Source of the DNA: Tieghemiomyces parasiticus
Lineage: Eukaryota; Kickxellomycota; Dimargaritomycetes; Dimargaritales; Dimargaritaceae
Length of the DNA: 49,293 bases
NCBI GenBank assembly: GCA_027575765.1
Contig: JANBPT010000268.1
Location: forward strand, 1-49,293
Direction: 5' to 3'
The position numbers and the translations under genes are program-made. Each line of letters opens with the position of its first letter. Position 1 is the stretch's first letter. Shown here in pieces: positions 27,001-35,428 of this stretch. The notes beneath the pieces were generated by a model, which worked only from the letters and a program-made list of their open reading frames with translations, made no database searches and was not told where the DNA came from.

Positions 27001-28765
27001 TGATGCGATAGTCGCGTGCCGCCAGGGTTGGGTATCGATCGCGGGCAAACTGGCGGGCGGCCAGGACAAAGTGCAAGGCAAACTTACGCGGGTGGGGCGG
27101 ATTAGCCTTGAGGTGGCAGAGGGCGGCCTGCTCCAGTAGAAAGGCTCCGTCACCTACGGCCCCGCGGGCAAGGCCGGCCCGAGTCAGGGCGGCGGCGGCG
27201 TCGACGTACTGGTCGCGGGCGTGCAGTAGCTCATAGTAGAGAAGGGCGGACCGGCGCACGAAGCGTGGTAAGCGACAGCGTGCATAAAGGACAGCAGCCT
27301 CGTCGAAGTTGCCGTCATACTCGGCGCGGGTGGCCGCCGGAAGAGTTAATAGTTTACAAACCCCGATCATCTCCTGGGCCCCGGCCAGGTAGGCGGCCAT
27401 CTTGTCGGCCGCGTAATCGCGCTTGGCGGTCTGGTATATGGAGAGGGCCAGCCGATAGTCGCCTAGCATGAAGGCGTAGTCGGCCAGCTTGCGGAGCTTT
27501 GCTTCGGCCGACTCGGCATGGTAAACGTAGGGACCCCCACCGGCGGCAGCGGCGGCGGCGTTGCCTGCGGAAATCAGGTGGGGCCGGTTCTGGTTGCCAA
27601 AGTATTTTCGACCCGCGGTAAATAGGCGACCCGTAATCCCGCGGCGGGCGTTGGCCACCTGTTCCGTAAGATCGCGGATGCAGCGCTGCATGTGCATCAG
27701 CACGTACCGATTGAGGAAAAGCTTGACAAACCCACGGAGGGCAGCCAGGTCGGCGGCGGCTAGCTGCTGGGGGGGTGTAATAGACAACGGTGGCGGTGAG
27801 GAGGCGGATGGCTGACCGCCTTCCGCCGCCGTCTGTGGTGGGTGGTTGGCGGGCAACGGGGCATATGCAATGTCGCCAAACACCCGCTGGTGCTGGGTCC
27901 AGAGGGCGGTACAGTTAACATCCTCGTGGGGACCCTGGCCGCCGAGCTCTGGGATAAGGTCGTGGTGCGTGCGGTGGGCGTTCAGTTTAAGTAGGTAGCA
28001 GGGCTGGCCGATGGTGCGGCGGGTGTGTTCAAATTTCACCTCGGTCTCAGCTAGGCTGATCTGGGCCTCGTCGTGCACCATGACGTGGAGTACCGGGAGG
28101 TCGGGCCCGGCCGCACTGCGGGTTCGGACGTCAATCGCGGTTGCAGAGCCATTAAGTGTGAAGTAGGCCTTGACGGGATCTGGGTGCGAAGACGCCACGA
28201 CGTAGATGACGGCCACAGGGTGCGCGAAGGTTTCGTGTTCCATGACGCCCATCCCGGGCAGGGCGGTTCGACGGTAGTCGGCGTACCAAGGCGCCCAAAC
28301 ATCCACATCCGCCGCCGCCAGGTCGGTCCGTAGGTCGGCAGGCAATTCCGTCTCGCCCATGGCCGCCGCTACCCGGTCCATTATGGTCTCTAAAGGTGAC
28401 GACTGCGTGACGAGGGCGTCGGGCACGTCGAGCCGGGGCCCTTCGTTGGGGTCGACAGGAGTTCGGGTAAAGGTGGCCGCGAAACGTACGTTGAGGGTTT
28501 CCAAAATGTAGGGCTGGCCCTGGCCATCTTGCAAGGGGCACTGGAGAGGGATGCCTGAGCCGAAGGGCTTCAGGAGGTCCGCAAAGCGATCGAGATGGTA
28601 CAGCTGGCGCACGATGGTGTCGGCCTCAGGCGAGGACAGCACCAGGATGCGCGGGCAGAGTGCCTTGAGTACGTACTCCTGGCCGCGGGGCACAGGCTCG
28701 GCGGGATTGCCTGCAGACGGTCGAGCGGGCGAGCCGATGGGCTCGGCCGGAGGGACGGAGGCCAT
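24062..28765 (-). CDS. TRS85: TRAPP III subunit TRS85/TRAPPC8
   Basis: A single uninterrupted frame of 1567 residues (human TRAPPC8 has about 1435). The ATG at 28765 is the first in-frame ATG; the open frame extends 51 codons upstream but only from a TTG. Recognition rests on the N-terminal block (CPRILVLSSPEADTIVRQLY), the ALWTQHQRVFGDIA segment at ~287-300, and above all residues 343-390. There LRGFVKLFLNRYVLMHMQRCIRDL is followed by the basic ANARRGITGRLFTAGRKYFG typical of Trs85. A TPR-like helical region follows (YAFMLGDYRLALSIYQTAKRDY), then beta-rich C-terminal domains. Trs85 is the subunit that defines TRAPP III, the exchange-factor complex for Ypt1/Rab1 in ER-Golgi traffic and autophagy. 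It is unusual here in being intronless next to multi-exon genes. Confidence 0.9.
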   Translation of the reverse strand: MASVPPAEPIGSPARPSAGNPAEPVPRGQEYVLKALCPRILVLSSPEADTIVRQLYHLDRFADLLKPFGSGIPLQCPLQDGQGQPYILETLNVRFAATFTRTPVDPNEGPRLDVPDALVTQSSPLETIMDRVAAAMGETELPADLRTDLAAADVDVWAPWYADYRRTALPGMGVMEHETFAHPVAVIYVVASSHPDPVKAYFTLNGSATAIDVRTRSAAGPDLPVLHVMVHDEAQISLAETEVKFEHTRRTIGQPCYLLKLNAHRTHHDLIPELGGQGPHEDVNCTALWTQHQRVFGDIAYAPLPANHPPQTAAEGGQPSASSPPPLSITPPQQLAAADLAALRGFVKLFLNRYVLMHMQRCIRDLTEQVANARRGITGRLFTAGRKYFGNQNRPHLISAGNAAAAAAGGGPYVYHAESAEAKLRKLADYAFMLGDYRLALSIYQTAKRDYAADKMAAYLAGAQEMIGVCKLLTLPAATRAEYDGNFDEAAVLYARCRLPRFVRRSALLYYELLHARDQYVDAAAALTRAGLARGAVGDGAFLLEQAALCHLKANPPHPRKFALHFVLAARQFARDRYPTLAARDYRITATLFARAQWPAARDHVYQALGEQALQAHNYRAAVEYYFRLLAETAVISLVGADPATDDPPPTDTVAVVPASLRTAPEIQARYLAELLHLYGQNLSAFATANSRVQVPDLAVPLVPARSARVSLAPGEAALQDSLLDWVTGKEVLDGPGASERRCAVGEPVTVTLTIGNPLLVELVLQNVAVVCMYSPDGEDPVDSEAELTYEAGVVQEVKLAGGSEVRVALTVVPQRAGAFRVTGLHYLLMGIVPCSRTLHRRGARLNLTKEQRLHRTYAPDTALTFRAVLDLPAAVVRLPDVFPEVLQSGECQPVTIELTNRGPIQIDLLRFRFSHPSFFFVGDLLHPAANLYDGLVGAAGEEAGQGSTGDPRSSAEPVGHFTVANQLTDRSTVELHLVGAQAGNTTPWDHRRSVPIAPLAPGETLRLPLWVRGDRVGQHAFTVHLGYGTGGPSGSPVLRTVKAGLGCVVQPSLKINAFVRPDAESPREQSLGIEVENLQPDTRFRLVQVTAVSPHFTLARPVGMADPAELGPRQAVFLTFHVRPVAGLEATAEFGGDDVQPDSPAVHLDHGAERFTADAVRQLVLSTPRRWTKPPALTLYTTDVCFGSRRLRCDQDPLRDFVYNARVAWRRKHLRTTYATLSAVQFPELFTTFESHDLDIALFWEQTTGPADSVTVRRGHHAITGINLGVPLNYLRGVLPPLPDPAAVGGGETTRTPLTPTQMFSTPSTGSVHAAPNATLTTVPRAPERSEPLSSHLFGNILFAETLREKWALVSELADPPRYRAHPKPFLQVTLVVLTEEEDKDATKLGEDGTAILIATGASGDETQRTHTFTTQGPLLLPVWISVRNATWCARIEGRLTLHAAAPVRRGLPSRAPASMAVPPAIWVGATDQDVMLEPGAETTFVARLCVPQPGTYNINSWRVVGQQQYLLDRMLPPKDPIPTVKPAKSSGPPRPTQVLLDQIGDTVYPVRQAAHGAQLVTVSET

Positions 28766-29400
28766 CGTGTCTACCCCGGTCAAGTTGGCGTAAGAAGGGG
28801 GAGGGGGTGGGTCTGGGGAGGCCGAAGATGCAGGCTGTATTGCGCAAGGCTGATGTGTCGCTAAAGAACCTCGCAAGGTTAGGGATGCGAGAGGGCAAGG
28901 GGCTGACGGTGGAGTCAAGGCCGAATCCTTCGTTCCCCGCCCTATTGATACTGAACGGCCCTGGTTTAACTATCCGGGGCCTGGGCTAGCTCCCCTTACT
29001 GCCCACAGTCCACACGGCCGGGGAGGCCATAGTGGGTGGAGGAAACCTTCGTTCATGGGAGCGGCCTGACCCCTCCCTAGCGGCAGTCAGTGCTACCGGG
29101 CAGGAACATGAACCCAGTCTAGGACCCTCTGTGTGCTGACCCTCACAGCAGCTGTCTCTGGGTTCAATGTTCCAAGCGATTAGGTCAGTGGGGTGTGAAT
29201 CATGTCAGTACTGGGCCGTTGGAGACGAAGACCCTTTGCTGGGTACGTCACCATGCAACGCCGAGCAAATCGCCACTCCTTTTAAACCATTGCTTTTGCC
29301 CTTTTTGCCACCGCCTCCCATTACCACTCTTTCTGCAAGCAGCATTCTGTTTTTCACCTTTCGCAACCCACAATCACCGCACTTTCCTCTGATTTGCACA
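28766..29400. promoter_or_regulatory. Divergent promoter region, TRS85 / COX14-like
   Basis: A 635-base region between divergent start codons. The TRS85 frame stays open for 51 codons beyond its ATG (to about 28918), probably by chance in GC-rich leader. The COX14-like side ends in a C/T-rich stretch at about 29290-29395. No RNA gene is seen. Confidence 0.4.
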
Positions 29401-29969
29401 ATGAACTCCACACGCCTGCTCAATGGGGTTCATTACACGGCCGTCGGCGCTCTCGTTGCCCTCACGGGTAAGTAACCCAGGCTTAACATTATAGGTGCAA
29501 ATGGCCGTCCCCAGCCACCCATTGCGCCAGGAAACGCGGCCTGTTCACTACCGCAAGTGTAACCGTGCTATCGCGGATCCGGACTCCATTCACTAACATC
29601 TCAACCCTACCAACTCCACTTTTTACCCTTGGCTTGGGGATGACCACCCCACGTAGGCTGGGGCAGTTACCTTGGTGTCACAAATTTCCGGCGGATGATT
29701 GGTGAAGCCCGTGAATATGAACGGGTAGGTTATTAAGGCCGTCAGGCGGCGTACGTTACAGTCCGCACCTCCTTCCCCATGGGACTCTAGCTGACCCCCA
29801 ACTAGGGTGACCAACACTAGCACTCACGCGCCTACTTCCCTTTCCGCAACAACTGGCCCCTATACCGGCATCGGCCCGATATTTACAGAAAGTCCGACTC
29901 GAGGAGGCATCTCTGCGGCCACCAAGCGGTGTTCCGTCAACCACGGCTGACGAACTCCGCAAGAAATAG
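29401..29969 (+). CDS. COX14: COX14-like cytochrome c oxidase assembly factor (small mitochondrial membrane protein)
   Basis: Three short exons (29401-29467, 29657-29724, 29889-29969) join in frame into 71 residues. Introns are 189 and 164 nt, longer than the exons; a CTAAC branch site precedes the first acceptor and CTGAC the second. The product starts MNSTRLLNGVHYTAV and has one transmembrane segment (about 10-30) ending in a short loop. A basic/amphipathic helix follows (FRRMIGEAREYERKVRLEE), then a polar tail ending in RKK. This size and layout match Cox14/C12orf62, an inner-membrane factor that couples Cox1 synthesis to its assembly. Sequence identity in this family is always weak, so the name is tentative, but the spliced frame itself is well supported. 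Confidence 0.62.
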
Positions 29970-30183
29970 GCCCGGGGCAATGCCTATTTTGGCAATCAGC
30001 ATCGATCTTTGAAGCCTTAAAATAACATTTCGGTATCTCAGTTACCAATCCCGTCATACAGCGGGACGACGCTTTAAACGCCCAAGGAATTATAGTTCCA
30101 GAGTTACCACTGATTATTAAAGAGTATAATGATGGCCAAATAGTTAAAGATAGGATGCTTGCGAGGGACGTTGCCGATAACCT

Positions 30184-30759
30184 TTAGTTGGTGAGTAGGG
30201 CTCCCAGGGTCACGGCGGCCAGAGCCCAGCTTCCACCAACCGAGAGGGACTTTGCGTTGCTGGTATCCGTGAAGGGTTCATTACTACCGAGGCTGCTGGA
30301 GGATGAAGGAGCAGCGGACGTCGGCTTGGAGCTTGAGAGAGATGACGCGGTGCTACTCGCCCGGGACGACTGGGAAGACGAGACTGACCCCGCCGTTGAG
30401 CTGGAAATCATCTGAGTTGAGCTGATCGTAATACTCGAGATGGCGCTGCTGGACTTATAGTTCTGGGCGTCCTTAATGCAGTCAAAGAAGCACGTGTGCG
30501 GGCCCTGCATGTCGCTTCCTGGGGTCACATTAGCTAGACAGCGGGTGTTGCAGCTCTGGGCTGCTGTGGTAGAAACGTGGAGGCAATTTTGCGTGCAATC
30601 GGTACTGTTGGGGTAGTCACAGATCGCCGCGAAGTAACAGTGGAATTGCGCTGGAACCCCAATGAAATCCTGTGCCCCGCCACCGGCGGCCCGGACGCTG
30701 TGGCCGACTGTGACCAGCCCAAGACTCAGGACTATAATCCGCGTAGAATAGAAGAGCAT
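30184..30759 (-). CDS. Secreted eight-cysteine, Ser/Thr-rich GPI-type protein, family member 1 (divergent)
   Basis: An intronless frame of 191 residues from the ATG at 30759. Order: signal peptide (MLFYSTRIIVLSLGLVTVG), a cysteine domain (~35-100) with eight cysteines spaced C-x5-C-x7-C-x3-C-x10-C-x3-C-x15-C-x3-C, a long Ser-rich stalk (~105-165), and a C-terminal hydrophobic tail (SWALAAVTLGALL) typical of GPI attachment. The spacing is identical to the three genes downstream except for a shorter sixth loop, while the residues between the cysteines are strongly diverged (CFFDC where the others have CFVDC). This is not the CFEM pattern. The likely place is the cell wall or outer plasma membrane; function unknown. 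It is the most distant member of the array and converges with the COX14-like gene. Confidence 0.8.
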   Translation of the reverse strand: MLFYSTRIIVLSLGLVTVGHSVRAAGGGAQDFIGVPAQFHCYFAAICDYPNSTDCTQNCLHVSTTAAQSCNTRCLANVTPGSDMQGPHTCFFDCIKDAQNYKSSSAISSITISSTQMISSSTAGSVSSSQSSRASSTASSLSSSKPTSAAPSSSSSLGSNEPFTDTSNAKSLSVGGSWALAAVTLGALLTN

Positions 30760-32342
30760 GATGCCAAGGGGGTGACTAGGTGGGACTGGAAAGGTGTCTA
30801 GTAGGTACAAGTAGAATAGAGAAATGAGTTTGTGCTGAGATGGGGGTGCGATGGAAGAGCGCCGAAGGAAGCCCTAAATGGGGGAGGTCTAAAGTGTGTA
30901 TCAAAGAGTCAGGGGGGGGGACACGGGCACAATTTAAATGGGGTTCGGTTCTTTGGCCCGGGTGACCAAAGCACGACGTCTCCTAAATCGAAGGTGAATC
31001 GGGAAGTGAGGCCGCCAATACAACAAGGCGGAAGGAAGCGTTCAAATGGCCAGCCTAAGCATAATGTTCTTTCATTCAGTTGACCGGGACCCCTTGATCA
31101 AGGTAAGTCTGAGCATCTATCCAAATATCGGAATACGAATGGTATATCCGCGGCCACTCTTTCCCTACCTTACCCGCAATCATCCGCTGTTGAGTAGAGG
31201 CCCGGAGTTTGAGATGACGACCAGTCAACTAGGTAAGGAAGCTGATCCTTTAGGATCATATGCCGGCGATCAATGAACTACATCACGCTGCCTCTGCTAT
31301 TACCTACGCGTATTTTCTGGAATTAGTGGTGCAGACCAAGGGGCAGGGATATACCCCAATGCCCATTTTTGAGGGTATAATCTCTAACAGCTGTAGTCAT
31401 AAATCTGGATGTTAAGCCACGTCAACCCCTCCGCTGCTAAGCCCTGGTGCTTTGCGCTACGAGCGATATTGCATGGTGCCGTATGCCCCCCCCCTGCGTA
31501 CACTGCTTGGGATACCCGTGTCGATTTGCTCCTCGCCATACAGCGTTGGCCCCGTGTGCCGCATTATGGTGTGGGACGACAGCCGATAAATCAAATAGGC
31601 GGATACATATCGGTTTATAGATAGGACCGAAGTAGATATCAATGAGAGATTGTGCACCCGGGCTAGAAAGAACCTGGGATTTGATAAAAGGGGAAACGGT
31701 ACGCTATCGGAAGTGCATTGGTATGTATGCACCCTCGGGGGATAAAAAGGATATTGATTGCTCCGGGCAATACGGCTGAAAAATGCAAAGACGCCTTGGA
31801 GCGTGCCCAGGGACTTGCCACGGCGCCAAGTCCCCTTTTCCTGCATTGGATAAAGGGCCTGCATGTCTGCTACTATAATGGAAGAAACCAAGGGAGGTGG
31901 AGAGGCTCTCATCCGAGGGCCCGGGGCACATCTACCTGTGCAACCATGGTGTCTTCGTACCTGCACTTACCTACCAGCTCCTCTGCCATTTGGCAGCGCT
32001 GGTGGTAAGGGAAGGCCGTGAGAGTAGGCAGGGCAGATCGCCGGGTCCGGTCGTTGAATAGAGGATATACGATATTTTGCATGCTTTCACGACCCAGGGT
32101 ACGGTTCGAACCGGCCGCCGTGGCAGTCCGTATAATGCGAAACATGGCCGCAAGCAAGGGGCGTGGCAGACAGCTGGGCCGGGGCCGTTTACATTAAATT
32201 AGGCTAGCTTGGACCGACGTGTAGATTAATATCGAAAATTGTCATGTGGTATATTACTGCATCCAGGTGACTGGCATGAAGATTTTAGATGGGGTGCATA
32301 TAATGCGAGCAGTCGATATGTAAATGGTTGTACATAGCCTCA
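30760..32342. other. Intergenic region between array members 1 and 2
   Basis: About 1.6 kb, the largest gap in the array. It has the promoter of member 1 at its left side and the 3' region of member 2 at its right. A 169-codon minus-strand frame (31457-31966) has no recognisable content and no signal peptide. I see no degraded fifth copy of the cysteine domain here. Confidence 0.45.
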
Positions 32343-32813
32343 TTAGAGTCGGCCGGAGAGGCTCCACATGGTGAGCGCCAGGGCACCAGCTGGAACCGAT
32401 AAATGATGGGCGCTGGAGGCTGTGGAGGCATCGATGGGGGCACCACTGTCATCCGCGGCGGTGGTCGGGGGGCTGACGGATGCAGGGCTCGTGATGGAGG
32501 TAGCGTTAACACTCTGGGCCACGGCAATACAGTCGACGAAGCATTTGAAGCCTTCTGACTGGATGAAATCCTGTGCAGAGTTCTGGGCGTCGTCATTATC
32601 TTTGTCATAGCACCTATCGTTGCAAGCAATGAAGTTACTGTAAGGAATACGCAAACAGTCCCTCACGCACTCTTGCTCATTCGCCGTCTGGCAAGCGTCA
32701 CTGACCATGCATTTCATGCCATTAGGGAGAACGGACAAAAGCTCACTGTCGCTCTGAGTAGCAACCAAGATTACGACGCTGGCGAGGCCGAACAGAGACT
32801 GGCTGAACTTCAT
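32343..32813 (-). CDS. Secreted eight-cysteine GPI-type protein, family member 2
   Basis: An intronless frame of 156 residues. Signal peptide (MKFSQSLFGLASVVILVATQ), then a cysteine domain with spacing C-x5-C-x7-C-x3-C-x10-C-x3-C-x22-C-x3-C (residues ~35-95), a short Ser/Thr/Pro stalk, and a hydrophobic tail ending LALTMWSLSGRL. Shared family motifs are PxGMKC/PDSMKC at the first cysteine, the RDCLRIPY segment at the fourth, and FKCFVDC at the last pair. The stalk is the shortest in the family. The first-loop residues differ from members 3 and 4, so it is intermediate between them and member 1. A possible TATA-like AT-rich patch lies just upstream (about 32848-32875). Confidence 0.85.
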   Translation of the reverse strand: MKFSQSLFGLASVVILVATQSDSELLSVLPNGMKCMVSDACQTANEQECVRDCLRIPYSNFIACNDRCYDKDNDDAQNSAQDFIQSEGFKCFVDCIAVAQSVNATSITSPASVSPPTTAADDSGAPIDASTASSAHHLSVPAGALALTMWSLSGRL

Positions 32814-33653
32814 GCTGGGTGGCTGGAAGTGGGTAGAGGCCGAGACTTAATATTTAGAAGACAGGATAAAAAGGGATGAACATAATGCCGACCGCAAAGG
32901 CCGCAATTGCGCGCATTTAAGGTCGTCACTTTAATCTAGCAAGAATCCAGTTATTAAAAACAGAGAGACCCATACCATTGCGGCATTTTATTTTATTTTA
33001 GCTGGGTGGGCTACAGAGTATTCCACTCTCCTCCCTTCACCCACTTCACCACTAAGTCGAGTGTGCAGGTGGGAGCGGGCGAATGTCGAATGGTAAGGGG
33101 GCGAGGTGACACGCAAGGCTGATTAGTCAGAGATTGTCAAAAAAAAAAACGCCCTCTTTGAGGCTACTAAAGCTGAAGTTAAGGTGAGAACAGCCCGCAA
33201 GGGAGAACGAGATCGGCAGACTAGCGAAGGGAAATCTTCTCCATTGATTGCCGGGTAACAGATGAGCCAAAACAATAGTCGAAACCGCCAGAATCTAAGT
33301 GAAGGGCGGAGCTGGCCAGTTCACAAAAAGGCGTCGTTAAGAATCATTGGCGTTTACCGACTTAAAGGGTGCACGGTTGATCAAGTCCAAGTCCACCATG
33401 TCCGTCAGCCGTTTAACTGGCACGTTAGATAGGGTTGCAATGTAGTAGCCAAGTTATAGCCACGGATGGGTTATTAATGACAAGCTCAGTAGTACCGATG
33501 GTAGTACAAGTAAAGAGGTTAATATTGTGAAGTAGATAAGCAGATCAAATGGCCGGGTGTGGTATTAAGTAGAAGTGGGTGTCTTGTAAGCGTACACGCT
33601 ACTTCGGTACGGTTCGAGTTATTCGGCCCGACCCAAAGCCAAACGAAGTAAGA
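32814..33653. other. Intergenic region between array members 2 and 3
   Basis: 840 bases, more AT-rich than the genes, with an A-run at 33140-33149 and an AT-rich patch at 32988-33000. No coding content, RNA gene or cysteine-domain remnant was recognised. Confidence 0.45.
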
Positions 33654-34181
33654 TTAAAGACGACCAGCGAAGCTCCACGCAGTGAAAGCAAAACCACAGG
33701 CGACACTGGCTAAGACCGAGGAACGCTGAGCACTGGCGGTGCTGAAGTCGTCAGGGGTACTGCTCGAATCGTCTGAATCGGTGGCCGAACTGGTCGCCTT
33801 GGACATTTTGACGGAGGTGGTGCTGGTGGTGGCCGATGTAGTCGGGTTTCTAACAGATGCGGAACTCGTGGTGGACGTAGAACTCTTCTGTTGGGCGTCA
33901 ACCACGCAGTCCACGAAGCACTTGAATCCGGCCGCCCGATCTAAGCCCTCGCCGCCGTCGCCGCCGTTGGCGAGGTAGCAGCTGTTGTTGCAGTTTTCGA
34001 AAGTAGGGTAGGGGATACGTAGACAATCCTCCACGCATTTCTCACCATCGCCTGACGGGCAATCGTCGTTGGTTAGGCACTTCATGCTATCAGGCAGGGA
34101 GTCGAAGTCATCCGTTGAGTTTTGGGCGACCGTAAAGGCCGCAAGGCCAGTAAAGGCAACTAAAGCCAGGGGAACCTGCAT
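33654..34181 (-). CDS. Secreted eight-cysteine GPI-type protein, family member 3
   Basis: An intronless frame of 175 residues. Signal peptide (MQVPLALVAFTGLAAFTVAQ), N-glycosylation sequon NST just after it, then the cysteine domain with spacing C-x5-C-x7-C-x3-C-x10-C-x3-C-x19-C-x3-C. The sixth loop is Gly-rich (NGGDGGEG). A Ser/Thr stalk and the tail FAFTAWSFAGRL follow. It is closest to member 4: both have PDSMKCLTN, CVEDCL and AGFxCFVDCV, and the same MQ...A signal start. This suggests the most recent duplication in the array. Likely wall- or membrane-anchored; function unknown. Confidence 0.87.
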   Translation of the reverse strand: MQVPLALVAFTGLAAFTVAQNSTDDFDSLPDSMKCLTNDDCPSGDGEKCVEDCLRIPYPTFENCNNSCYLANGGDGGEGLDRAAGFKCFVDCVVDAQQKSSTSTTSSASVRNPTTSATTSTTSVKMSKATSSATDSDDSSSTPDDFSTASAQRSSVLASVACGFAFTAWSFAGRL

Positions 34182-34930
34182 GGTTGAGGAGAATACAGAT
34201 TATGTATTGAAAGAACCGATGGAAGGTAGGAATAATAAATGGATGCCGGTGGGATGAGTGAAGGGTTGCCCCGCAAGCGCCGAGTCGACAACCTTTTAAG
34301 GGATCCCCCGGATGTCGATATTGAGAGGTGGCACAAGGGATACAGTTCCTTACACTGTGTGAATTGACTATGATCAGGGTGGAGTATACCCCATTCGTTT
34401 TTTATAACGATATTTCACCCAAGCCGATACGTCCATGGGGTGAAATCCGGTACAGGTGAAAATGTGAAGGTAGTCAAGTGACTGGGGAGCTACAGGGAGA
34501 TCCTCATGGCTTAACCACTGGTAGTTAGTGAACGCTGGAGTCACCGAGGCAATCACATCGCCCGGCTGCGACGGGTTGGTATGTTGATCATGGGCAGGGG
34601 AGGCAGGTACTGAGGATTATGTAAGCCAGAGCGCCGATTAGGCAAAATATCTAAAAATACCTAAAAACGGACAATTGCCGAGCGAAGGGAGCTAGGTATA
34701 GTGATTAGGGAAGTACCACCGCCAACGCCACTCAGAACAAGGATTGGACTACGCACACGTGAATGGGTTGAAAGCCACAGCTTCTCGAAACATACCATTT
34801 AATGGAAATCGGCCGCATCTCGAAAAGCCAAGCAATAATAACCAGAGCTATGCTTTCGGAACTATATTAAATAGAGGCTGCTTCGGAAACTTAACTTGAG
34901 ACCCCGAACAAAGAATTAAAAAAATAGTAT
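34182..34930. other. Intergenic region between array members 3 and 4
   Basis: About 750 bases containing the promoter of member 3 (a run TTTTAAGGGATCCCCC near 34293) and the 3' region of member 4. I see no RNA gene, repeat or coding frame of note. Confidence 0.45.
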
Positions 34931-35428
34931 TTAGAGACGGGTACCAAGGCTCCACGCGGTTAGAGCCAGACCGAAGGTCATACCGGTCAGAGCCGAGAAC
35001 GGCGGGGTGCCGGAGGTGTCGGAATCGTCGGCGGCGCTGCTACTTTCGTCCGAGGAAGTAGCTGAACTAGCAGTTGCAGACACCTTGGTGGAAGTTGACG
35101 CGGAGCTCGTGGCGGAGGCAGACTTTACCTGCTGGGCCTTAACCACGCAGTCGACGAAGCACTGGAACCCGGCCGATTGACTTAGACCCTCGCTGCCATT
35201 GCCACTGCCGCCGTTTTCAGCGTAACAGTCCTTGTCACAGGCAGCGTAACTGTCGAAGGAAATGCCCAGGCAATCCTCCACACACTGTTGGCGACTAGAC
35301 GATGGACAAGAGTTGTTGGTAAGGCACTTCATACTATCCGGGAAAGCATCGGAATTAGAGGGTGAGTCTTGCGCGACTGTAGAAGCCACGAAGCCAGCCA
35401 CAGCGAGGAAAGCGATGCGAAACTGCAT
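34931..35428 (-). CDS. Secreted eight-cysteine GPI-type protein, family member 4
   Basis: An intronless frame of 165 residues. Signal peptide (MQFRIAFLAVAGFVASTVAQ), cysteine domain with spacing C-x5-C-x7-C-x3-C-x10-C-x3-C-x21-C-x3-C, a Gly/Ser sixth loop (NGGSGNGSEG), a Ser/Ala/Thr stalk, and the hydrophobic tail LALTAWSLGTRL. It is the first gene of the array on its strand. A 10-base motif, GTACAAGTAG on the plus strand (35494-35503), upstream of its start recurs upstream of member 1 (30805-30814). An AT-rich TATA-like element (TTTATTAAATAC on the minus strand) lies about 105 bases upstream of the ATG. Confidence 0.87.
   Translation of the reverse strand: MQFRIAFLAVAGFVASTVAQDSPSNSDAFPDSMKCLTNNSCPSSSRQQCVEDCLGISFDSYAACDKDCYAENGGSGNGSEGLSQSAGFQCFVDCVVKAQQVKSASATSSASTSTKVSATASSATSSDESSSAADDSDTSGTPPFSALTGMTFGLALTAWSLGTRL

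Noticed and set aside
24062..28918. Extended N-terminus of TRS85 from 28918
   Set aside because: The upstream start is TTG, and the added 51 residues are low-complexity Pro/Ala/Ser; the ATG at 28765 is preferred.
31457..31966. 169-codon minus-strand frame between array members 1 and 2
   Set aside because: No signal peptide, no cysteine signature and no known motif; likely chance.
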